A stretch of DNA of 20,191 nt from a virus. Positions 14,353 through 19,687 of this stretch are shown here, piece after piece. The stretch lies in IMG/VR virus record IMGVR_UViG_3300033148_003042, positions 1-20,191 of that record; one strand, given 5' to 3'. The notes beneath the pieces are model-generated. The model had not been told where the DNA came from and ran no database searches. It worked only from the letters and a program-made list of their open reading frames with translations. Position 1 is the stretch's first letter. Each line of letters starts with the position of its first letter. The translations under genes and the position numbers were made by a program.

Positions 14353-15332
14353 GACTTGTTCCATCGGTCCATCTCTTCTCCAGCTCTCAAAATATTATGT
14401 TGGTAAACCACTTCATTCCTATCCGGCATCAATAGTACACTAGCACCGAACATCTCTTCCGGTTGTTGTTCTACCCAGCCGTGTTTACGACTATAATCAT
14501 CTTGGCTTTTATATGGGCCTAATGCTAAGTAGTGAACTTGGTGTCTCTTGTTCCCAAATGCTTTTACCGTATCTCTAGAGTAACCTTTCTTATGATTATG
14601 GGCTGAAACTACGATATTACTTCCAAATGCTCCACCATGCCTATTAACAGCTCTCATTTGAGGGTGAGTATTATTATAAATACTTGAGCCGGGCAACTGA
14701 TGAGCCATTGTTATGTTATAAGTCTGTTCTCCTACATAAAGCGTTAAATAAGACATTCCTTGCATGTAATGTGCTCCATAAGTGTCAGCAAACTCTGAAT
14801 ATGGGTTTACACCCATCTTTTTTGCCCACAAATCATGGTCTCCACCCACGGCAGCCAATAATCGCTTATCTTCCGCAACGTGTTTCAACATAGCCTTCAT
14901 ATACTTCAATTGTTCAGGTGTTTGCTCCATTTGTTCCATTTGAGCGCTATTGAAGAAGAAAGCATCCATAAGGTCACCCATAAAGACGATATATGAGTTA
15001 GGTGTACCTATAATGACATCTATTTCCTGTTCTATCCTGTCATAGTCAACAAAACCACTACCAACGTGTAAATCGGGAATAAAATTGATGCAGTTTACCT
15101 CATCTGGTAATCTTATCTCTACATGATTGGTTGGTACTTCAAAGTTTTCCTTGAATTGCTCAGCTCTCTGTCTAAATCTAGGTGAATGGTAATCTTTAAA
15201 TCCTCGCTCCAGAGGGAGTGGTGTAATAAACTCCGGTTCTGGTAATTCTCCTCTCAACGCATACTCCTTTCGAATCTGTGCATCTGAAGAAAAATCCTTC
15301 TCATCTGGTCCTCTATACAATCCTTTTTCCAT
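14349..15332 (-). CDS. Calcineurin-like metallophosphoesterase
   Basis: A 327-residue protein with all signature motifs of the superfamily: FIPDLHVGSG (D87/H89), FMGDLMDAFF (G119-D123), AAVGGDHDLWA (GDHD at 164-167, a GNHD variant), H211 in MAHQLPG, and VVSAHNHKKG (H245/H247). These bind two metals and cleave phosphomono- or diesters. The first 80 residues are an extra, charged extension. The phage substrate is unknown; DNA ends, cyclic nucleotides and RNA 5' ends are all possible. There is no ribosome site; the 72-nt spacer before it is AT-rich with no clear promoter. Confidence 0.88.
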   Translation of the reverse strand: MEKGLYRGPDEKDFSSDAQIRKEYALRGELPEPEFITPLPLERGFKDYHSPRFRQRAEQFKENFEVPTNHVEIRLPDEVNCINFIPDLHVGSGFVDYDRIEQEIDVIIGTPNSYIVFMGDLMDAFFFNSAQMEQMEQTPEQLKYMKAMLKHVAEDKRLLAAVGGDHDLWAKKMGVNPYSEFADTYGAHYMQGMSYLTLYVGEQTYNITMAHQLPGSSIYNNTHPQMRAVNRHGGAFGSNIVVSAHNHKKGYSRDTVKAFGNKRHQVHYLALGPYKSQDDYSRKHGWVEQQPEEMFGASVLLMPDRNEVVYQHNILRAGEEMDRWNKS

Positions 15333-15404
15333 TAACTTAATGGTACCTAACTACAGGCTAAAGAGCAATGGTTATTTTGGGTATGCTTTGTATATATTAA
15401 ACTT

Positions 15405-15530
15405 CTAGACAATCCCCAAGAGAGCAAAAAAGCCTCCTATAAGTAAGATGCCTATAATCACTCCCAGCTGAATCGTTATGGTGTCTAATCTATCACATGC
15501 CTCTTCAAGCATTTCATCTCTTTTTGTCAT
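15405..15530 (-). CDS. Tiny membrane protein with charged N-terminus (41 aa)
   Basis: Reads MTKRDEMLEEACDRLDTITI then QLGVIIGILLIGGFFALLGI: a charged helix followed by one hydrophobic span. It starts inside the preceding gene (17-nt overlap) with AAAGAAAAG upstream. The layout, charged amphipathic start then one span, recalls small phage holins or haemolysin-XhlA-like proteins, but no motif proves it. Confidence 0.6.
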   Translation of the reverse strand: MTKRDEMLEEACDRLDTITIQLGVIIGILLIGGFFALLGIV

Positions 15531-15612
15531 ACTTTTCTTTAACTAATTCAATAATTGTACAAATCCCTATAAAAGCCATAAAAGCCAATAAGCATTTGCT
15601 GGTTAGTATCAT
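15514..15612 (-). CDS. Tiny membrane protein (32 aa)
   Basis: Reads MILTSKCLLAFMAFIGICTI then a basic end (IELVKEKYDKKR). One hydrophobic span with positive residues after it. It starts one base after the stop of the preceding membrane gene (TAA, A, ATG), so coupling is likely. It is the second of three consecutive small membrane genes. Confidence 0.5.
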   Translation of the reverse strand: MILTSKCLLAFMAFIGICTIIELVKEKYDKKR

Positions 15613-15613
15613 T

Positions 15614-15796
15614 TTAAAATATCAAAGCAAGAATTATCCAAACAATACCAACCGGAACCAATATCGGACTTATTATAAAAATCAAGATAGATAAGAGAAA
15701 TAGCGCTAGAATAAAAAATAGCAACATTAAAAACGGTAAAATAAATATACAGGCCAACAAATGAGCTAGAAATGGTGTTTTTTCTTTTGTTTTCAT
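15614..15796 (-). CDS. Small hydrophobic membrane protein (60 aa)
   Basis: After MKTKEKTPFLAHLL the sequence is almost wholly hydrophobic (LPFLMLLFFILALFLLSILI and on to IVWIILALIF), giving two spans. The ATG at 15796 lies 6 nt after the T-tract of a strong terminator and has no ribosome site, so expression would depend on readthrough or another promoter. It leads a row of three tiny membrane genes, a possible lysis module, though no endolysin is visible in the window. Confidence 0.6.
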   Translation of the reverse strand: MKTKEKTPFLAHLLACIFILPFLMLLFFILALFLLSILIFIISPILVPVGIVWIILALIF

Positions 15797-15802
15797 TGTT
15801 CT

Positions 15803-15899
15803 AAAAAAAGCGAGGCGGAGATGAATTAAATGTGTGGGATACGAGTAGGGGTTTAAGCCTACAGAGTTATCACCTCCTTTGGTGTGTTTTGTCCGCCTC
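15803..15899 (-). ncRNA. Candidate small RNA with super-Shine-Dalgarno
   Basis: A perfect promoter would start transcription near 15899, exactly at the 5' arm of a 9-bp stem (CGAGGCGGA/TCCGCCTCG, 15892-15900 with 15811-15819) whose 3' arm is followed by seven T's. The result would be a ~97-nt RNA closed end to end by its terminator helix. Inside are AAAGGAGGTGAT (15869-15880), fully complementary to the 16S tail ATCACCTCCTTT, and GTAGG/CCTAC, a second stem. The super-SD lies in a short CACC/GGTG hairpin with AAAGGA in the loop. No ATG, GTG or TTG follows at a usable distance. It matches no RNA family known to me; it could also be an attenuator leader for 15614-15796. Confidence 0.6.
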
Positions 15900-15900
15900 G
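15803..15900 (-). terminator. Intrinsic terminator with a distant 5' arm
   Basis: The GC-rich 9-bp stem is followed by C and seven T's (15803-15809). The two arms are 72 nt apart, which is long for a classic terminator, and the 5' arm coincides with the predicted transcription start. Confidence 0.65.
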
Positions 15901-15905
15901 TCTTG

Positions 15906-15935
15906 ATTATAATATAATACAGATGGTTTTGTCAA
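15906..15935 (-). promoter_or_regulatory. Consensus sigma70 promoter
   Basis: TTGACA (15930-15935), 18-bp spacer, TATAAT (15906-15911): both boxes perfect. It lies one base after the stop of the DUF5320-like gene and drives the candidate small RNA. Confidence 0.85.
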
Positions 15936-15936
15936 G

Positions 15937-16080
15937 TTACTTTTTTTTCTTCCCTCTTAATCTTCCCAGTCCTTTTTTAAATCTATCTCCGAACTTTTGT
16001 CCTAATTTCTTGCAAGGACCGAAACCCCTACCTGTTAATGGTCCTTTTCCTTTTGGACCTGTTTTGTTTTGTTTTGGCAT
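15937..16080 (-). CDS. DUF5320-like small Gly/Lys-rich protein (47 aa)
   Basis: Reads MPKQNKTGPKGKGPLTGRGF then GPCKKLGQKFGDRFKKGLGR and a poly-Lys end. The GPxGxGPxTGRGxGxC pattern near the start is the one I know from DUF5320-type proteins of archaea and uncultured bacteria. It is highly basic and may bind nucleic acid or a metal. It has a strong ribosome site (AAAGGGGTG, 8 nt before the ATG) and its own promoter, so it is probably well expressed. The short length fits the family; function is unknown in general. Confidence 0.75.
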   Translation of the reverse strand: MPKQNKTGPKGKGPLTGRGFGPCKKLGQKFGDRFKKGLGRLRGKKKK

Positions 16081-16127
16081 ATCTATTCACCCCTTTCTCG
16101 AAAACTAATTATTATGAATATGTATGC

Positions 16128-16156
16128 ACTATACCACCATAACAAAATGTTATCAA
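16128..16156 (-). promoter_or_regulatory. Promoter of the DUF5320-like gene with internal dyad
   Basis: TTGATA (16151-16156), 17-bp spacer, TATAGT (16128-16133). Between the boxes, ATAACA-TTT-TGTTAT (16139-16153) is a perfect inverted repeat partly overlapping the -35, in the place expected of a repressor operator. The leader of about 40 nt carries the ribosome site. Confidence 0.7.
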
Positions 16157-16161
16157 GGAGC

Positions 16162-16254
16162 TTACTTGCTTTTACAAAACAAAAAAAAGAACATTAAGGT
16201 TGTGATAAGCCCCAGTAGTGTTCCCGCCAATAAAATTTGCCAAAAATAGGTCAT
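16162..16254 (-). CDS. Tiny membrane protein (30 aa)
   Basis: Reads MTYFWQILLAGTLLGLITTL then MFFFLFCKSK: a single hydrophobic span with a basic end. The ATG follows directly on the TAA of the preceding gene (GATAAATG) and uses the repeated cassette (copy with AAAAGAT, a weaker ribosome site). Function unknown. Confidence 0.6.
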   Translation of the reverse strand: MTYFWQILLAGTLLGLITTLMFFFLFCKSK

Positions 16255-16488
16255 TTATCTTTTGTGTTTAGTAATTTTAATATCTAACATTTTTCCTCTT
16301 TCTACAAGGTCAGACCTGCAAAACTTGTCATACTCAGCTAAAGACTTTCCAACAGATTTTTTAATCTTTCCATCTTCAAAACCAAACAACCAAGATAATG
16401 AATTCTTTGTTTTCATACCAAGTTTCTTCTCAAGTACATCTAAGCAGTTAATTAAGTCTATTGTTTCTGATAGTGTTAATTTCTTCAT
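16255..16488 (-). CDS. Hypothetical protein (77 aa)
   Basis: Reads MKKLTLSETIDLINCLDVLE then a charged centre (SWLFGFEDGKIKKSVGKSL) and ends ITKHKR, which is encoded by the repeat cassette. It looks like a small soluble alpha/beta protein; no family is recognised. Its start uses a cassette copy, and its own end forms the next one. Confidence 0.7.
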   Translation of the reverse strand: MKKLTLSETIDLINCLDVLEKKLGMKTKNSLSWLFGFEDGKIKKSVGKSLAEYDKFCRSDLVERGKMLDIKITKHKR

Positions 16489-16501
16489 CTATCTTTTGTG
16501 T

Positions 16502-16888
16502 TTAGTAATTCCTTATTCTCGTGCTGTCTTTATAAATATTGCCGATTATTTCAAACTTTCCTCTACTCATTCCTTTGTGTAATTTCCAAGAACCCCAGTC
16601 TTTATCCCATTTGACAACACAAGTCGTTTTAATAGGTCTGTTTCGGTAATAAGCCCCTCCATTATCAGGACAGATAAATTCCTTCTTAATCCAAGTATTT
16701 GTTAAAATATCCCCCTCGTATATCTCCTTACCATTCTTGTCCTTTAAGCCTGTGTATTGTAAAAATACAACATATTCGCTTTCTTCTAATAACTCATTTA
16801 GTCCTTCAGTATTTCCCTCAAGTGGTCGGTTGCAACCAATCATCTCCTTACTCTTTTTTAACCAAGCTTTGAATTTAATTTGTTTCAT
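16502..16888 (-). CDS. YopX-family protein (128 aa)
   Basis: Carries the family signature VFLQYTGLKDKNGKEIYEGD (residues 41-60) and TCVVKWDKDWGSWKL, followed by FEIIGNIYKD, all typical of the YopX group found in Firmicutes phages. Its biochemical role is unknown in the family. Start from a cassette copy with the good AAAGGAT site. The N-terminus MKQIKFKAWLKKSKEMIG also fits, as family members usually begin with a FRAWD-like segment. It ends RIRNY at the TAA inside the next cassette copy. Confidence 0.85.
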   Translation of the reverse strand: MKQIKFKAWLKKSKEMIGCNRPLEGNTEGLNELLEESEYVVFLQYTGLKDKNGKEIYEGDILTNTWIKKEFICPDNGGAYYRNRPIKTTCVVKWDKDWGSWKLHKGMSRGKFEIIGNIYKDSTRIRNY

Positions 16889-17053
16889 CTATCCTTTGTG
16901 TTTAGTAATAGGTTTTTTATTTTGTAACCATTTTTTTATATTCTCACGACCTCTTTCAAGGTTCTTTTGGCAATTCTTACAATCACGGTGATTTTCAGCT
17001 ATCAAATGTTGTGGATACCATCTAGTGTGTGCTAAACATCCGTTTATGCTCAT
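16889..17053 (-). CDS. Small Cys/His protein (54 aa)
   Basis: Reads MSINGCLAHTRWYPQHLIAE then NHRDCKNCQKNLERGRENIK and ends KPITKHKG, encoded by the repeat. C6/H9 and CKNC at 25-28 could bind one zinc. It overlaps the upstream gene as ATGA and starts from the shortened cassette copy. Function unknown. Confidence 0.65.
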   Translation of the reverse strand: MSINGCLAHTRWYPQHLIAENHRDCKNCQKNLERGRENIKKWLQNKKPITKHKG

Positions 17054-17226
17054 CTATCCTTTGTGTTTAACCATTCAATAAAAGTTTCTATGTCTGTGTT
17101 CTTATGTAAATGACCCCACCTTTCTCCCGTTTTCTCGTATTCCTTTGCACACCACTTGATACTTGAGTCATTGTCTTCGTTTGTTTCTTTGACAAACTTC
17201 TTAAATAGTTTGATTAAGTCTTTCAT
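17050..17226 (-). CDS. Hypothetical protein (58 aa)
   Basis: Reads MKDLIKLFKKFVKETNEDND then SSIKWCAKEYEKTGERWGHL and ends EWLNTKDR. The end is encoded by the shortened cassette read in a different frame from its neighbours, with TGA overlapping the next ATG. Soluble and charged; no family recognised. Start from a cassette copy with AAAGGAT. Confidence 0.65.
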   Translation of the reverse strand: MKDLIKLFKKFVKETNEDNDSSIKWCAKEYEKTGERWGHLHKNTDIETFIEWLNTKDR

Positions 17227-17239
17227 TTATCCTTTGTGT

Positions 17240-17398
17240 TTAGTAATCATCTTTTCCAATTATATATCCGAGAAACGCAGGGAGAATAAACAACAACATC
17301 ATCACGAACTTAATCCACAGTTCATCTGGTTTTGTAGTTACAGAAAAGAACATTGTTGTTATGAACACTGTTAATATTATTATTGCTGTTATCTTCAT
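17240..17398 (-). CDS. Small two-span membrane protein (52 aa)
   Basis: Reads MKITAIIILTVFITTMFFSV then a short polar loop (TTKPDELWIKF) and a second span (VMMLLFILPAFLGYIIGKDD). Two transmembrane helices. It ends at the TAA inside the next cassette copy and starts from the first copy. Function unknown. Confidence 0.65.
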   Translation of the reverse strand: MKITAIIILTVFITTMFFSVTTKPDELWIKFVMMLLFILPAFLGYIIGKDDY

Positions 17399-17419
17399 CT
17401 ATCCTTTGTGTTTAGTAAT

Positions 17420-17923
17420 TTAGTATTCTTTACCTGATAATTGCATTATTCTATTACCCTCTCTTTGTTTTCCATCTCTAAATCCTGTAGCCATGCCTTC
17501 TTTTTTACCATCATTAAACCCTCGTTGATATTCGGAGGTTGATTGTAAGTTAGAACCAGTGGTAGAAGTAGTTTGGATACTGGAAGTGGGTATTTCTTTT
17601 TTTTCCATCTCTAGTTCCACTTCCTTCCGTGTATCTTGCTTGGTTTGGGAGAGGGCTTTGGTAAATTCACTCACAACTACCTCTAAAGCTCTATCTGCTC
17701 CTGACTCTTTGGGTATCGTTTGCTGTTCAATTCTTAGTCTAACCGAGTTAAGTAATTTTCTAAACTCCTCCACTCTAGCCTCAACGCTAGTTGTGGTACG
17801 TTTAGGACAATCTAAAGCGTGAACATTATCTCTTGGGTACATACTCTTACCCACACAACACTTCCTCTCCTTTGTTTTATGTAATTTAGTAGTCTGGTTA
17901 CTGTTTTGCATAGATTTGGTCAT
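17420..17923 (-). CDS. Hypothetical protein with shared QTKQDTR segment (167 aa)
   Basis: N-terminal Cys/His region (KERKCCVGKSMYPRDNVHAL then DCPKR), a helical centre (VEEFRKLLNSVRLRIEQQTI), LSQTKQDTRKEVELEMEKKE near 91-110, a Ser/Thr-rich linker, and a Gly/Asp/Lys-rich end with two copies of a GF-x-DGK pattern (QRGFNDGKKEGMATGFRDGK). The QTKQDTR-x-EV segment also occurs in the 18047-18316 protein. No family recognised. It overlaps the small Cys-rich gene before it as ATGA. Confidence 0.7.
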   Translation of the reverse strand: MTKSMQNSNQTTKLHKTKERKCCVGKSMYPRDNVHALDCPKRTTTSVEARVEEFRKLLNSVRLRIEQQTIPKESGADRALEVVVSEFTKALSQTKQDTRKEVELEMEKKEIPTSSIQTTSTTGSNLQSTSEYQRGFNDGKKEGMATGFRDGKQREGNRIMQLSGKEY

Positions 17924-18054
17924 TTTAGTATAGATTTACAATGCCTACATATTTTCATTGGGTTAGTATCACTACCTCCGCTATAATGTAAGTAGGGTTC
18001 ATGTTGATAACAGGTTAGTTTCTCCTTTTTTTTCCTCTTCTTTTTTTTAGTCAT
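17920..18054 (-). CDS. Small Lys-rich Cys/His protein (44 aa)
   Basis: Starts MTKKKKRKKKEKLTCYQHEP and ends MKICRHCKSILK. C15 with H19, and CRHC near 36-39, suggest one zinc site; the Lys-rich start would favour nucleic-acid binding. It overlaps the preceding gene by 8 nt and the next by ATGA, which supports it as a real gene in spite of its length. Two runs of eight A's in its start make it slippage-prone. Confidence 0.6.
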   Translation of the reverse strand: MTKKKKRKKKEKLTCYQHEPYLHYSGGSDTNPMKICRHCKSILK

Positions 18055-18316
18055 TCTTTAGTAATTTATCTAATCTAATTCCCAACTCAATCGGGTCATA
18101 CAATTTTTTGTTTAATTTTCTTATCTCTCTCAACACTTCCATCCTAGTATCTTGCTTGGTTTGTTTCTCTACCTTTTTACATAAATCATATAAACCCTTT
18201 TTGCTTAATCCACACATAAGACAACTTCTTCCTCTATATTTTAAGGAGATAAGACTATTCCATTTTTCAATTTCTTCCTCCCACTTCACCCTACTCTGTA
18301 TGGTCTTGTATTTCAT
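18047..18316 (-). CDS. Hypothetical protein with CxxC motif (89 aa)
   Basis: Reads MKYKTIQSRVKWEEEIEKWN, then RGRSCLMCGLSKKGLYDLCK (CxxC plus a third Cys), then KQTKQDTRMEVLREIRKLNK, and a helical end. The QTKQDTR segment is shared with the 17420-17923 protein, including 17 identical bases. The start lies 9 nt after a TATAAT box, so the mRNA has almost no leader and no ribosome site. Function unknown. Confidence 0.7.
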   Translation of the reverse strand: MKYKTIQSRVKWEEEIEKWNSLISLKYRGRSCLMCGLSKKGLYDLCKKVEKQTKQDTRMEVLREIRKLNKKLYDPIELGIRLDKLLKND

Positions 18317-18325
18317 TTTAACTAT

Positions 18326-18355
18326 ATTATATTACGAAATAGGGATATTTATCAA
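18326..18355 (-). promoter_or_regulatory. Promoter with near-zero leader
   Basis: TTGATA (18350-18355), 18-bp spacer, perfect TATAAT (18326-18331), then 9 nt to the ATG at 18316. The -35 lies in the end of the upstream gene. Confidence 0.65.
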
Positions 18356-18523
18356 ATTAGCTTCTTGAGAAGAATCCGGCCTTAGTTGAATAAACTCCCC
18401 CCTTTCAGTATCAAAATATACCGTAACTGGACCATGCATGCCCTCTAGAAATGCTTCTAGCGTTTTTTGGTCGGGCATTACTTTAATTATACTATCCCGT
18501 GGTGTGGTTTCTTTCTCTTTCAT
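18332..18523 (-). CDS. Hypothetical protein (63 aa)
   Basis: Reads MKEKETTPRDSIIKVMPDQK then TLEAFLEGMHGPVTVYFDTE and a beta-like end (GEFIQLRPDSSQEANLINIP). Small soluble protein; no family recognised. It starts 9 nt after the stop of the upstream gene, with CAAGAA as the only possible ribosome site. Its end holds the -35 box of the next promoter. Confidence 0.65.
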   Translation of the reverse strand: MKEKETTPRDSIIKVMPDQKTLEAFLEGMHGPVTVYFDTERGEFIQLRPDSSQEANLINIPIS

Positions 18524-18532
18524 TTTTCTTGG

Positions 18533-18826
18533 TCACAAGTCTCCAAATACCTTAAAAAAGTCTTCTATGTTAAAAGCCGGTAATGCCGGTAATCGCGGTG
18601 AAAGCGTTTTATCCACCTCTAAATCTTTAATCTCCTGGGCTAACTCGTCAAATCGTATTTCCAGAACTGCCTTTTCTAATGACCTTATAAATTCCTCCCC
18701 ACTTTTTACATGAACCAATCTTTCTCTTTTTTCTATAAAGTCTAGTATGTCAGAAAATAAGACACCATCTTTATTAAACTCCTTCTCAAACTCTTCTCTA
18801 GTGGACTTACAGTGTTTATTTATCAT
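18533..18826 (-). CDS. Hypothetical helical protein (97 aa)
   Basis: From the ATG at 18826 the protein reads MINKHCKSTREEFEKEFNKD, then LFSDILDFIEKRERLVHVKS and a long charged helix, with a Pro-rich segment (LSPRLPALPAFN) before the end. An ATG at 18835 is also in frame but overlaps the -10 box. No family recognised. The promoter geometry argues for a leaderless mRNA starting at or next to 18826. Confidence 0.7.
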   Translation of the reverse strand: MINKHCKSTREEFEKEFNKDGVLFSDILDFIEKRERLVHVKSGEEFIRSLEKAVLEIRFDELAQEIKDLEVDKTLSPRLPALPAFNIEDFFKVFGDL

Positions 18827-18833
18827 ATCTTGC

Positions 18834-18861
18834 ATTATACACTCATTAACAGTAATGTCAA
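18834..18861 (-). promoter_or_regulatory. Leaderless promoter of the 18533-18826 gene
   Basis: TTGACA (18856-18861), 16-bp spacer, perfect TATAAT (18834-18839), then 7 nt to the ATG at 18826. The -35 lies 2 nt after the HNH gene stop. Confidence 0.7.
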
Positions 18862-18863
18862 CA

Positions 18864-19265
18864 CTACCTTTGTTGTCGCTTCTGAGCCCTTCTAATAGCC
18901 TTTAAACGCCCCTTGCGTCTCTTTTTGGTACGTAGGGGAGTACTTATGGTACGTGAGGCATCAGGGACAACATCTTTTATCCTCTCCTCGTTTGTAACCA
19001 TCATTCCCTTTAGTTGTTTTCTTACTTGAACTAACCGATGCGATGTGGTGGCATCCTTCTCGTTGTGGTGTTTTTCACACAAAGCCTGTAAGTTCATGGG
19101 GTCGTTTAACTGTTCTTGCGTCCAACCCAGTTCCTTAGCTATACACTTAGGAGTATGGTGGTCCACAGTCAATCTTTTGGTCTCCGTACACCCTCCCATC
19201 TCTTTCGGATGTTGACAGTGCTTATCTCTCTTGAGAACAAAATCTTTGTATTCTGGTCTTGCCAT
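18864..19265 (-). CDS. HNH endonuclease (133 aa)
   Basis: Motifs in order: KRDKHCQHPKEMGGC (C17, C26), RLTVDHHTPKC (D35-H37), NLQALCEKHHNEKD (N58, C63, H66/H67). This is the beta-beta-alpha metal nuclease with a Cys-rich zinc site, found in free-standing phage nucleases and packaging-linked HNH proteins. The end is strongly basic (KKRRKGRLKAIRRAQKRQQR), suited to DNA binding. It is not near terminase, so a homing or DNA-damage role is as likely as packaging. Start: ATG at 19265, exactly 6 nt after a TATTAT box; no ribosome site, although GAGGG lies immediately before the ATG. Confidence 0.85.
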   Translation of the reverse strand: MARPEYKDFVLKRDKHCQHPKEMGGCTETKRLTVDHHTPKCIAKELGWTQEQLNDPMNLQALCEKHHNEKDATTSHRLVQVRKQLKGMMVTNEERIKDVVPDASRTISTPLRTKKRRKGRLKAIRRAQKRQQR

Positions 19266-19271
19266 ACCCTC

Positions 19272-19300
19272 ATAATATCCAAATAATGAATTTTTGTCAA
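19272..19300 (-). promoter_or_regulatory. Leaderless promoter of the HNH gene
   Basis: TTGACA (19295-19300) begins directly after the upstream TAA; 17-bp spacer; TATTAT (19272-19277); 6 nt to the ATG at 19265. Confidence 0.75.
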
Positions 19301-19687
19301 TTAGATACCAACTATTCCAGCATATGCATCAGAAAAATCAACTATATTACCATACAGGTCAGAAGAAAGGTCTTCAGCAAGTCCTCTACCATACATAAAC
19401 GCGGCTGTCCTGTTTTTTGACTTAAATGACTTATACTGGTTTCCATAGGCTTCCAGCTCTTGTTTTAGCCTAAAGCTATCATCCTTGACATATTTATCCC
19501 ACCACGCTTCTGGATTACCAGCTTGTTGTCTAGAATGGGTTTTCTCGTGTGTCATCAGTTCCGGAGAAATAACTATGTTGTCAGGATTATATATCTTTTC
19601 TCCATAAGAAAATATTACTCCTGAACGGAGGGTAAACTTTTTTCTAATGTCTTCTATGTTCGGTGGGAATCCTTTTACTATTTTCAT
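19301..19687 (-). CDS. HExxH metallopeptidase-like protein (128 aa)
   Basis: From the ATG at 19687: ISPELMTHEKTHSRQQ carries HEKTH at residues 47-51, with a possible third ligand in LKQELEAYGNQY (E77 or E79). The spacing of about 26-28 residues fits zincins. The rest is small and aromatic. A GTG at 19690 is also a possible start; the upstream stop overlaps as TGATG. AGAGG lies close to the start. It could be a small phage protease or a degenerate family member; a similar HECLH protein is encoded at 12996-13385 but shares no obvious sequence beyond the motif. Confidence 0.75.
   Translation of the reverse strand: MKIVKGFPPNIEDIRKKFTLRSGVIFSYGEKIYNPDNIVISPELMTHEKTHSRQQAGNPEAWWDKYVKDDSFRLKQELEAYGNQYKSFKSKNRTAAFMYGRGLAEDLSSDLYGNIVDFSDAYAGIVGI

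Larger units (their letters stand above)
16252..17419 (-). repeat. Six copies of a stop/Shine-Dalgarno/start cassette
   Basis: The transcribed strand repeats ATTACTAAACACAAAGGATA, then G or A, then ATG. Copies: 17396-17419, 17224-17247, 17051-17070 (shortened at the 5' end), 16886-16909, 16486-16509 and 16252-16275. The last two have AAAAGAT instead of AAAGGAT. Each ends on the start codon of a gene. The cassette holds a stop in each frame: TAA in ACTAA, TAG or TAA in GATAG/GATAA, and TGA formed with the start (ATGA) in five of the six. Upstream genes use different frames of it as their end (KHKG, KHKR, NTKDR, or a stop at ACTAA). Confidence 0.9.

Noticed and set aside
16252-17419. CRISPR array
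   Set aside because: The repeats are spaced by whole genes of unequal length, each repeat ends at a start codon, and there are no cas genes.
17920-18060. Programmed frameshift at the A8 runs in the 44-aa gene
   Set aside because: The overlaps with both neighbours are ordinary, and no fused product would keep recognisable domains.
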